From: Marinilabiliales bacterium
GTDB taxonomy: Bacteria > Bacteroidota > Bacteroidia > Bacteroidales > UBA12077
Length of the DNA stretch: 13,579 bases
Assembly (NCBI GenBank): GCA_002869305.1
Contig: PKTC01000157.1
Coordinates: forward strand, 1 to 13,579
Direction: 5' to 3'
Both the position numbers and the translations under genes were made by a program. Each line of letters begins with the position of its first letter. Positions within the stretch are counted from its first letter, which is position 1. The notes under the pieces are model-generated. The model was not told the origin of the DNA. It worked only from the letters and a program-made list of their open reading frames with translations, and made no database searches. This document shows positions 7,344 through 13,579 of the stretch, piece after piece.

Positions 7344-8417
7344 ATGTCCGAAAGTAAAATCAGAGTTTTAATTGTTGATGACTCCGCTGTAGTTAGACAA
7401 AATTTAACCGAAATTATTAACTCTGATCCAATGCTTGAGGTTATGGGAACTGCTTCAGATCCTTTTGTGGCAGCTAAGAAAATTAAGCATGAAGTACCAG
7501 ATGTAATTACTCTTGACATTGAAATGCCCAGAATGGATGGATTGACTTTTCTTAAGAAAATAATGAGTCAATACCCTATGCCCGTTGTGGTTATTTCGAG
7601 TTTAACTGGAAAAGGTACTGAAACAGGATTTAAGGCCCTAGAATTTGGAGCTGTTGAAATCATCACCAAACCTTTTTTATCGACAAAGGATTTTATTCAA
7701 GAATCGAGAATAAGGATATGTGAGGCAGTTAAAGGAGCTGCACACGCTAAGTTGAAAAGAAAAGTTGTTAGTAATTCAATTAAAGTAGAACCTAAATACT
7801 CCGCTGATGTTATAATACCTCCAACCCGGAATAAAAGTATGATAAAAACAACTGAAATTGTTGTTTCAGTTGGAGCTTCTACGGGTGGAACAGAAGCCAT
7901 AACTACTTTCCTGAAAGGAATGCCTCTAGATTCGCCAGGAATTGTAATTGTTCAACATATGCCCGAACAATTTACCAAATCATTTGCAAATAGATTAAAT
8001 GAAATTTGTCAGGTTTCAGTTAAAGAAGCTGAAAATGGAGATACAATTATAAGAGGCAGAGCTCTGATTGCTCCAGGTAATTTTCACACCATGGTTAAAA
8101 GAAGTGGTGCACGTTATTATGTGGAAGTAAAAAGTGGCCCTTTTGTTAATAGACATAGGCCGTCTGTTGATGTATTATTTAGATCAACTGCTAAATATGC
8201 TGGAGCAAATGCTGTTGGTATCATTATGACTGGAATGGGTGATGATGGAGCAAAAGGATTATTGGAAATGAAACAGGCAGGTGCAAAAACAATAGCTCAA
8301 GATCAGGAAACTTCAATTGTATTTGGCATGCCAAGAGAGGCTATCAAACTCGGAGCAGCCGATAAAGTTTTACCTTTAGAAAAGATATCAACCTACCTTC
8401 AAGAGACCGTTCATTAA
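7344..8417 (+). CDS. cheB: Chemotaxis response regulator protein-glutamate methylesterase CheB
   Basis: This 357-residue protein has the standard CheB layout: a receiver domain (about 5-125), a linker, and a methylesterase domain (about 170-355). CheB removes receptor methyl groups and can deamidate glutamines once phosphorylated by CheA. The receiver shows VDDSAVVR (11-18), phospho-acceptor D58 in LDIEMPRMDG, and K109 in TKPF. The esterase triad is visible as S179 in SVGASTGG, H205 in IVQHMP and D301 in MTGMGDDGAKG. The protein closes the chemotaxis cluster. The 52-base gap before it holds a run of nine T residues, but I see no strong hairpin or promoter. The last codons and stop are imperfectly duplicated just downstream. 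Confidence 0.96.
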   Translation: MSESKIRVLIVDDSAVVRQNLTEIINSDPMLEVMGTASDPFVAAKKIKHEVPDVITLDIEMPRMDGLTFLKKIMSQYPMPVVVISSLTGKGTETGFKALEFGAVEIITKPFLSTKDFIQESRIRICEAVKGAAHAKLKRKVVSNSIKVEPKYSADVIIPPTRNKSMIKTTEIVVSVGASTGGTEAITTFLKGMPLDSPGIVIVQHMPEQFTKSFANRLNEICQVSVKEAENGDTIIRGRALIAPGNFHTMVKRSGARYYVEVKSGPFVNRHRPSVDVLFRSTAKYAGANAVGIIMTGMGDDGAKGLLEMKQAGAKTIAQDQETSIVFGMPREAIKLGAADKVLPLEKISTYLQETVH

Positions 8418-8432
8418 GTAATCGTTCATTAA
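8403..8432 (+). repeat. Imperfect 15-bp tandem duplication over the cheB stop codon
   Basis: The units 8403-8417 and 8418-8432 match at 12 of 15 positions and share CGTTCATTAA exactly. The first copy contains the last CheB codons and TAA. The second repeats V-H-stop in the same frame and so provides a backup stop. Confidence 0.5.
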
Positions 8433-8433
8433 T

Positions 8434-8465
8434 AAAATCTAAATTTTAAAGTAAAGATTTTTAAT
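8434..8465 (+). terminator. Weak AT-rich hairpin after cheB, possible terminator
   Basis: AAAATCT (8434-8440) can pair with AGATTTT (8455-8461) across a 14-base loop, and the 3' arm runs into further T and A residues. With one G-C pair and a long loop it would be unstable. Its position after the last che gene is the main support. Confidence 0.22.
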
Positions 8466-8485
8466 TGTCGCTTATTTTTAGAAGA

Positions 8486-8516
8486 TTTGTTGAAAATATT
8501 ATTATTTTTAGTTGCG
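8486..8516 (+). promoter_or_regulatory. Possible Bacteroidota-type promoter before the split sensor gene
   Basis: TTTG at 8486-8489 is followed, after 19 bases, by TAGTTGCG at 8509-8516. The known Bacteroidota sigma factor consensus is a -33 TTTG and a -7 TAnnTTTG separated by about 19-21 bases. The -33 box is exact; the -7 box matches four of six fixed positions. It lies 18 bases ahead of the ATG at 8535, in a 117-base gap. AT-rich DNA gives such matches by chance, so this is weak. Confidence 0.25.
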
Positions 8517-8534
8517 TATAAATAAAAGCAATCG

Positions 8535-9530
8535 ATGAAAGAAAGAAATTCTCAAACAATAATCTTTAAATATACCATAAGTGGATTTATTGTTGGATTA
8601 TTGACTGTTTTATTCATTTTGGTTATAGATTTTTTTATAAAAAAAATTAGTTTTTCAGAGATTGCTGAAATACACAAAAACAATCCAGTATATATTATTC
8701 TAGATTTAACCCCATTTGTTCTTGCATTCTATGCTTATGTTTTAAGTAAGAAATACGCAATGGCATCTGATTCACTGCACTCATCCTTAAAACATGAATT
8801 TGATAAAAATCAAAAGATTTTTCGGTTTGTAGAAAGAATAAGGATGGGTAAAATAGATGAAGAATATAAAGTTCAAGGAAGTGATGATGTTTTAGGACAA
8901 TCGATTTTAGATCTTCGAGATAATTTAAAAAAGAATAGAGAAGAGGAAGAAAAAAGACGCAAAGAAGATAATCAAAGGAATTGGATTGCAGAAGGTTTAG
9001 CAAAGTTTGGTGAAATTTTAAGAAAAGACACTGATAACTTAGAGGAACTTTCATATAATTTAGTAAGTAATTTAGTTAAATATATTAACGCGAATCAGGC
9101 TGCACTATTTATAATAGATGATGAAGACCAAGCTGATATGCATCTTAGAATGACAGCATGTTATGCGTATGATAGAAGGAAATTTGCCGATAAAAGAGTT
9201 GAATGGGGAGAAGGTGCTATTGGTGCTGCCATCCTGGAGCAGGAAACAATATATATGACCGATGTTCCTGAAACTTATGTTCATATTACCTCAGGTTTAG
9301 GAGAGGCAACACCAAGTTGTCTTGTACTTATCCCCTTAAAATTTAATGATGAGGTTCATGGCGTTTTAGAGTTAGGAGCATTTCATACTATTGAAGAACA
9401 CATTATAGAATTTGTTGAGAAAGTAGCAGAAAGTATTGGTTCAACTATTTCTAATGTAAAAATTAATACCAGAACTTCGAAGCTTCTCAAAGAATCGCAA
9501 GAACAAGCAGAAACACTGGCTGCACAGTAG
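8535..9530 (+). CDS. Membrane-anchored HAMP-like/GAF sensor, N-terminal half of an amber-interrupted protein
   Basis: This 331-residue reading frame has two transmembrane helices (about 12-36 and 52-71) and a HAMP-like segment (about 95-135, with MGKIDEEYKVQGSDDVLG). A charged coiled coil follows (about 130-147), then a GAF domain (about 150-310) running from NWIAEGLAKFGEIL to ISNVKIN. GAF domains bind small ligands or act as signal relays. It ends inside a second coiled coil, LLKESQEQAETLAAQ, where TAG stops it. The next codons in the same frame read EQMRQNMEELQATQEE, a natural continuation of that coiled coil and typical of GAF-to-PAS linkers in Bacteroidota sensors. I therefore read it as the front half of a longer sensor. 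It has no enzymatic output domain. Its location just after cheB suggests, but does not prove, a link to chemotaxis. Confidence 0.8.
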   Translation: MKERNSQTIIFKYTISGFIVGLLTVLFILVIDFFIKKISFSEIAEIHKNNPVYIILDLTPFVLAFYAYVLSKKYAMASDSLHSSLKHEFDKNQKIFRFVERIRMGKIDEEYKVQGSDDVLGQSILDLRDNLKKNREEEEKRRKEDNQRNWIAEGLAKFGEILRKDTDNLEELSYNLVSNLVKYINANQAALFIIDDEDQADMHLRMTACYAYDRRKFADKRVEWGEGAIGAAILEQETIYMTDVPETYVHITSGLGEATPSCLVLIPLKFNDEVHGVLELGAFHTIEEHIIEFVEKVAESIGSTISNVKINTRTSKLLKESQEQAETLAAQ

Positions 9531-9539
9531 GAGCAAATG
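9528..9539 (+). other. In-frame TAG with overlapping ribosome-binding-like sequence and restart ATG
   Basis: The stop TAG (9528-9530) is followed in the same frame by GAG CAA ATG. One base change of TAG to GAG would restore an uninterrupted 758-residue protein. The stop also forms TAGGAG, with AGGAG at 9529-9533 three bases before the ATG at 9537. That spacing is tight for a Shine-Dalgarno site, but it would permit termination-reinitiation. A real nonsense mutation, a coupled split gene and a sequencing error are all possible. Confidence 0.75.
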
Positions 9540-10811
9540 CGGCAAAACATGGAGGAGTTGCAGGCAACGCAGGAGGAAGCAGCTCGTCAGAGTGAAGAGT
9601 TTATAACATTTACGAATGCAGTAAATCATACCCTAATTCGAGCAGAATATGAGAATGATGGAACATTGATTTATGCAAATACGAAGTTCTTAAAAAAGCT
9701 TGGTTACGAGAATAACTCCGAGGTTGAAGGCAAGAATATACAAATGTTTATTAACGAAAAGGATAAAAGTTGGTTTAATAAACTATGGACAAGTCTTGCA
9801 AATGGTGGAAAGCATTTCGAAGGCTTTATGAAACATGTCACAAAGCAAGGACGCGATTTGTGGACAGTATCTACCTATACTTGTATGAGAAAGGATGATG
9901 GAAGTGTTGAAAAAATACTTTTTTTGGCCATTGATACTACCGAACAAAGAAAGATTAGCTTAGATCACGAAGCTCAAATTAATGCATTAAATCAGTCCAG
10001 TATAAAAGTGGAGTTTCTCCCAACTGGTGATTTAATGGAATGTAACAAGAATTTTGTAGATTTAATGGAGTTTTCATTGTATGAACTGAAGGAAAAAACC
10101 ATTTTTGATTTTATTGATAAGTCTGATTTAAATAAACTTCGTGAAACTTGGGATTCTGTTGCTCAAGGTGAATCATGGGAAGGAACTTTACGACATAGAA
10201 CCAAAGAAGATAAAAATTTGTGGTTTAGAGTTTCGTTATCTCCTGTTCGAGATATGTATGATGATATTTCCAAAATAATTTTTATTGGTCATGATGAAAC
10301 CAAAGAAAAATTGATGGAGATGGAAACAAGGAAACAAACAGAATTGCTTAAAAAACAGGAAGAAGAACTCAATAAATCAAGAGCAGAACTTAGGGAGCAA
10401 TTAAAGCAAAATAAAATTCAGGCTGAAAAACAGATTAGAGAGGTTGAAAAGGCCAAATTGCGTAATGAAAGAACATTGGAAGGTGCAGCAGATGCCATTA
10501 TTACCATTGATCAGAATGGGGTAGTTAAATTTTTTAATAAAGCCGCAGAAATTCTTTGGAGTACTGAACGAGACGTTGTGTTAGGCAGAAATGTTAAAAA
10601 GTTGTTTCCAAAAGCAGAATATAAAGATGAATTTACAAAATCATTTTTGGATCCAAAAGTAGATAAAATTGTGGGTGAACGAAGGGAGATTACTCTTACC
10701 GACAGTAATGGGGAGGATATACCTGTAATTATTATTTTATCGAGAGCAATTTTAGAAGACGAAGTAACCTATACTGCATTTATACAAAATATATCGGTAG
10801 ATTTCTTTTAA
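9537..10811 (+). CDS. Triple PAS domain protein, C-terminal half of an amber-interrupted sensor
   Basis: This 424-residue frame continues in phase from the gene upstream after one TAG. It begins with coiled coil (1-22). Then come PAS 1 (about 24-140, ending FLAIDTTEQRKI), PAS 2 (about 146-258, ending FIGHDETKEKLM), a long charged coiled coil (about 259-311), and PAS 3 (about 312-420, with GAADAIITIDQNGVVKFFNK). The first two PAS domains have the C-terminal PAC pattern. It stops directly after PAS 3 with SVDFF, so no kinase, cyclase or receptor module is attached. If translated alone from 9537 it would be a soluble protein without the membrane anchor and GAF domain. PAS domains often bind haem, flavin or other small ligands or mediate contacts, but none can be assigned here. 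Whether it is a working separate gene or the back half of a broken one is unresolved. Confidence 0.8.
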   Translation: MRQNMEELQATQEEAARQSEEFITFTNAVNHTLIRAEYENDGTLIYANTKFLKKLGYENNSEVEGKNIQMFINEKDKSWFNKLWTSLANGGKHFEGFMKHVTKQGRDLWTVSTYTCMRKDDGSVEKILFLAIDTTEQRKISLDHEAQINALNQSSIKVEFLPTGDLMECNKNFVDLMEFSLYELKEKTIFDFIDKSDLNKLRETWDSVAQGESWEGTLRHRTKEDKNLWFRVSLSPVRDMYDDISKIIFIGHDETKEKLMEMETRKQTELLKKQEEELNKSRAELREQLKQNKIQAEKQIREVEKAKLRNERTLEGAADAIITIDQNGVVKFFNKAAEILWSTERDVVLGRNVKKLFPKAEYKDEFTKSFLDPKVDKIVGERREITLTDSNGEDIPVIIILSRAILEDEVTYTAFIQNISVDFF

Positions 10812-10826
10812 TAGTATTTATAACAA

Positions 10827-10850
10827 TATGGAGATTGTGGTCTTTCCATA
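10827..10850 (+). other. Hairpin in the gap after the PAS gene
   Basis: TATGGAGA (10827-10834) pairs with TCTTTCCATA read back from 10850 to 10843, giving an 8-bp stem with one G-T wobble and an 8-base loop. It starts 16 bases after the PAS gene's stop. No T run follows, so it is not a standard intrinsic terminator; it may stabilise the 3' end of the message. The rest of the 151-base gap is AT-rich, and I see no convincing promoter in it. Confidence 0.35.
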
Positions 10851-10962
10851 AATATGCAAGTAAATATTAATTCAGCTTGTTATTATCAATATAAAGACAG
10901 AATAAAAACATTATAATCGCAATATTGTTTATGAATAAAATTGTATACAAACCTTTAATATA

Positions 10963-12750
10963 ATGACTAACATTAAACTCAAATACCTGTTTTTAGTAAT
11001 TGGCATTGCTACTTTTTCTTTTCTCAGTTCTTGCTCAGAGAAGATCGAAAAACCTGAAAGTTTTAAAATAATTTTAGTTGAAACCAGCGATGTTCATGGA
11101 GCGGTGTTCGATTATGATTTTATTAATGATAAAAAATCTTCAGGATCATTATCAAAAGTACATACTTATGTTAACGAATTAAGAAAGAACAATGAAGTAA
11201 TATTGATGGATAATGGAGATATTCTTCAGGGTCAACCAGTAGTTTATTATTATAACTATGAAAATACCGAGGATAAGCATATATGTTCTGAGGTTATGAA
11301 TTACATGCAATACGACGTTGCAACTATTGGGAATCACGATATTGAGGCAGGGCATTCGGTATACGATAAATTGAAATTAGATTTCAAATTTCCATGGTTA
11401 GCCGCAAATGCAATCGATATTGAGACCGGAGAACCATATTTTGAACCATATACGATCATTAATAAAAAGGGAGTTAAAATTGCTGTTTTAGGATTAATAA
11501 CCCCTGGGATTCCAAAATGGTTACCTGAAGAATTATGGACTGGAATTAAGTTTGAAGATATGGTTGTATCTGCAAAAGAATGGGTACCATTAATTATGAA
11601 AAATGAAAAACCTGATTTATTAATAGGACTATTCCATTCAGGTTATGATTATACCTATGGAAATGCTGATTACAATACTCCAGAAAATGAAAATGCCTCA
11701 AAAATAGTGGCTGAGCAAGTTCCTGGATTTGATGTTATATTTGTGGGGCATGATCACAGAACATGGAATGAGAAAATAAAAAACCTTGAAGGTGATGAAG
11801 TTCTTATTTTAGGACCAACTAGTTCTGCAAGACAGGTAGTAACTGCTTCAATAGAGATGAATTTAAATCATGAAGGGAAATATATTAAAAAAATTAATGG
11901 AAGTGTTATTGAAATGAAAGATGTAAAACCCGACTCTCTTTTTAATGATCACTTCAAAAACGAATTCAATAAGGTTAAACAGTTTGTTTCGAAACAGGTT
12001 GGGGCATTTGAAGAAACAGTGGATGGACATGAAGCATTATATGGTCCTTCTGTCTTTATTGATTTAATTCAACAAATTCAATTAGAAATAAGCGGTGCGG
12101 AAATTTCATTTGCCGCTCCATTGTCTTATCATTCAGTTATTGAAAAAGGACCTGTATATGTGCGTGATATGTTTAAATTGTATCGCTTCGAAAATTTTTT
12201 ATATACTATCCGTCTAACAGGAAAAGAAATAGACGATTACCTAGAGTTTTCTTATGCAGGATGGTTCAATCAGATGACAGGTCCAGATGATCATTTATTA
12301 AATTTCAAAAAGGACGACAATGGTGAACTTATATTTTCTGATAGATACAATTCATTTATGTTACAGTCTCAATTCTATAATTTTGATGCAGCAGCTGGAA
12401 TAAATTATATAGTTGATCTTAAAAAAGAAGATAATAATAAAGTATCAATCATTTCTCTTTCAAATGGAAATGGCTTTTATAAGGACAGTACATATAAAGT
12501 TGCAATTAACAGTTATAGAGGGAATGGTGGTGGAGGACATCTATCTATAGGTGCTGCATTAGAAAAAGATGAGATTACGAATAGAAGAATAAATTCAACT
12601 GAAAAAGATCTGAGATATTACATGATGAGTTGGATGGAAGAACAAGGTTCTGTTAATCCAGAAGCATTTAATAATTGGAAGGTTATCCCAGAAGAATGGT
12701 GGCAAAAAGGAAAAGTGAGGGATGAAAAACTACTAAATTCTAAGAAATAA
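10963..12750 (+). CDS. Lipoprotein of the 5'-nucleotidase / 2',3'-cyclic nucleotide phosphodiesterase family
   Basis: This 595-residue envelope enzyme begins with a hydrophobic signal ending in the lipobox LSSC, with lipidated C24. The metallophosphatase domain (about 33-310) has the two-metal ligand motifs: D43 and H45 in TSDVHG, D86 in DNGD, GNHD (123-126), H225 in LFHSG and GHDH (262-265). The C-terminal 5'-nucleotidase domain (about 345-535) includes FAAPLSYHS, VYVRDMFKLYRFEN and the closing SYRGNGGGGH. The family removes phosphate from nucleotides or opens 2',3'-cyclic nucleotides in the periplasm or at the cell surface. The exact substrate cannot be fixed; the GNHDIEAG variant recalls the cyclic phosphodiesterase branch. 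Length and motifs are normal. It abuts an alkaline phosphatase gene, pointing to joint phosphate or nucleoside salvage. It appears to start a new unit after a 151-base gap. Confidence 0.92.
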   Translation: MTNIKLKYLFLVIGIATFSFLSSCSEKIEKPESFKIILVETSDVHGAVFDYDFINDKKSSGSLSKVHTYVNELRKNNEVILMDNGDILQGQPVVYYYNYENTEDKHICSEVMNYMQYDVATIGNHDIEAGHSVYDKLKLDFKFPWLAANAIDIETGEPYFEPYTIINKKGVKIAVLGLITPGIPKWLPEELWTGIKFEDMVVSAKEWVPLIMKNEKPDLLIGLFHSGYDYTYGNADYNTPENENASKIVAEQVPGFDVIFVGHDHRTWNEKIKNLEGDEVLILGPTSSARQVVTASIEMNLNHEGKYIKKINGSVIEMKDVKPDSLFNDHFKNEFNKVKQFVSKQVGAFEETVDGHEALYGPSVFIDLIQQIQLEISGAEISFAAPLSYHSVIEKGPVYVRDMFKLYRFENFLYTIRLTGKEIDDYLEFSYAGWFNQMTGPDDHLLNFKKDDNGELIFSDRYNSFMLQSQFYNFDAAAGINYIVDLKKEDNNKVSIISLSNGNGFYKDSTYKVAINSYRGNGGGGHLSIGAALEKDEITNRRINSTEKDLRYYMMSWMEEQGSVNPEAFNNWKVIPEEWWQKGKVRDEKLLNSKK

Positions 12751-13579
12751 ATGAAAAGAATTATTTTACTAATAGCTATAGGAACTATTATATTTTCTTG
12801 TGAAAATAAAGCAGATAATGATAAAACAAAACATGCCAAGAATATTATATTAATGATAGGTGATGGAATGGGAGTTACTCAACTATATGCTGCCATTTCG
12901 GTCTCCGACCAGCCATTAAATTTAGAAAAGTTTAAAAATATCGGATTTCATAAAACAAGCTCCGCAGATAACTACATAACTGATTCAGGTGCTGGAGGAA
13001 CTGCTATTTCTACAGGGCACAAAACTAACAATTATTATATCGCAGTGGATAGCTCTGGTAAAGAACTTAAGACTATAACAGAATATGTAAAAGAGGATGG
13101 TTTAGCTGCAGGTGTTGTTGTAACAAGTAATATAACACACGCTACGCCTGCATCTTTTGTGGCACATATTGATCATAGAACTAAATGCGAGAATATTGCA
13201 TTTGATATTCTAAATTTAGGATTAGATCTTTTTATCGGCGGGGGAGAAAATTTTTTTATTGAAAGAAGTGATAGTTTAAATTTAATAGATAGCCTTAAAG
13301 AAAGAGGTTATCAGATATTAAATAATATGGATGAAATATCTTTAATTGACACAGGTAAATTAGCTGGATTTACTGCATTTGATCATTTGCCAAGTATTAA
13401 GGAGGGAAGAGGAGATATGTTAGATTCTTCTCTGAAAACGGCTTTAAAACTTCTTAATCATAACCCAAATGGATTTTTTTTATTAGTTGAAGGATCTCAA
13501 ATAGATTGGGGAGGGCACGATAAAGATATTGATTACGTAATTTCTGAAATATTGGATTTCGATAAAGCCGTAGGTAGAG
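12751..13579 (+). CDS. Alkaline phosphatase, lipoprotein type (partial, 3' end missing)
   Basis: The ATG follows the preceding gene's TAA with no spacer. The frame stays open for 276 codons to the window edge, so the C-terminus is absent. A short signal ending IIFSC gives a probable lipidated C17. The protein matches the PhoA-type alkaline phosphatase family: metal-binding D38 in MIGDGMG, nucleophile S79 in TDSGAGGTAISTG, H130 and T132 in ITHATPASFVAH, and E247, D252 and H256 in VEGSQIDWGGHD. This enzyme releases inorganic phosphate from many phosphomonoesters outside the cytoplasm using zinc and, in most members, magnesium. The DSG form of the nucleophile site differs from the DSA of E. coli but is common in the family. 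Pairing with the upstream nucleotidase suggests co-transcription and possible phosphate-starvation control, although no Pho box is recognisable. Confidence 0.93.
   Translation, partial: MKRIILLIAIGTIIFSCENKADNDKTKHAKNIILMIGDGMGVTQLYAAISVSDQPLNLEKFKNIGFHKTSSADNYITDSGAGGTAISTGHKTNNYYIAVDSSGKELKTITEYVKEDGLAAGVVVTSNITHATPASFVAHIDHRTKCENIAFDILNLGLDLFIGGGENFFIERSDSLNLIDSLKERGYQILNNMDEISLIDTGKLAGFTAFDHLPSIKEGRGDMLDSSLKTALKLLNHNPNGFFLLVEGSQIDWGGHDKDIDYVISEILDFDKAVGR

Noticed and set aside
9528..9530. TAG as a recoded sense codon (such as pyrrolysine) in this genome.
   Set aside because: The cheA frame also ends in TAG, directly before cheW, where termination is clearly expected. GAF/PAS linkers are not known to need a recoded residue.
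10936..10943. TAAAATTG as a -7 promoter box for the nucleotidase gene.
   Set aside because: It nearly matches TAnnTTTG, but no TTTG lies 19-21 bases upstream, so the pair is missing.
1..13579. CRISPR arrays, insertion sequences, tRNA or rRNA genes, and attachment sites.
   Set aside because: No regularly spaced repeats, transposase-like frames, cloverleaf sequences or rRNA segments were recognised. The window is almost fully covered by ordinary protein genes.

Overview
The window is AT-rich DNA that looks like a Bacteroidota chromosome. The points in favour are: little use of Shine-Dalgarno sequences (clear only before cheW), short lipoprotein signals ending in a Cys box on two phosphatases, and GAF/PAS and Cache protein styles familiar from marine or gut Bacteroidales and Marinilabiliales-type bacteria. 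The phylum is an inference from these features; the order is only a guess. All genes lie on the + strand.

Positions 1-8417 hold a chemotaxis signalling and adaptation cluster: the 3' end of cheA, then cheW, two transmembrane chemoreceptors with different Cache sensor domains but closely similar signalling domains, cheR, a histidine-kinase-like protein, cheD and cheB. CheA and CheW are the core signalling proteins. CheR methylates the receptors, and CheB and CheD demethylate and/or deamidate them. Both receptors end in the same roughly 20-residue tail finishing in YESF behind a variable linker, which resembles a CheR-tethering pentapeptide. The kinase-like protein between cheR and cheD keeps every ATP-binding motif but has Asn where the phospho-accepting His should be. 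No cheY or cheC is visible here. A GC-rich hairpin followed by T residues lies between the second receptor gene and cheR and may cut or tune downstream expression.

Positions 8535-10811 encode what looks like one membrane-anchored HAMP-GAF-PAS-PAS-PAS sensor of about 758 residues, interrupted by a single in-frame TAG at 9528-9530. The protein frame and the coiled-coil sequence continue across the stop. The stop also lies in a TAGGAG sequence just before an ATG, so the two halves could be made as coupled polypeptides. Neither half carries a recognisable output domain.

Positions 10963-13579 are a separate unit: a lipoprotein of the 5'-nucleotidase / 2',3'-cyclic phosphodiesterase family, then, with no spacer, an alkaline phosphatase lipoprotein that runs off the end of the window. 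Together they suggest release of phosphate from nucleotides and other phosphomonoesters at the cell envelope.

The points most worth following up are the amber-split sensor, the His-less kinase embedded in the che operon, and the shared receptor tail.
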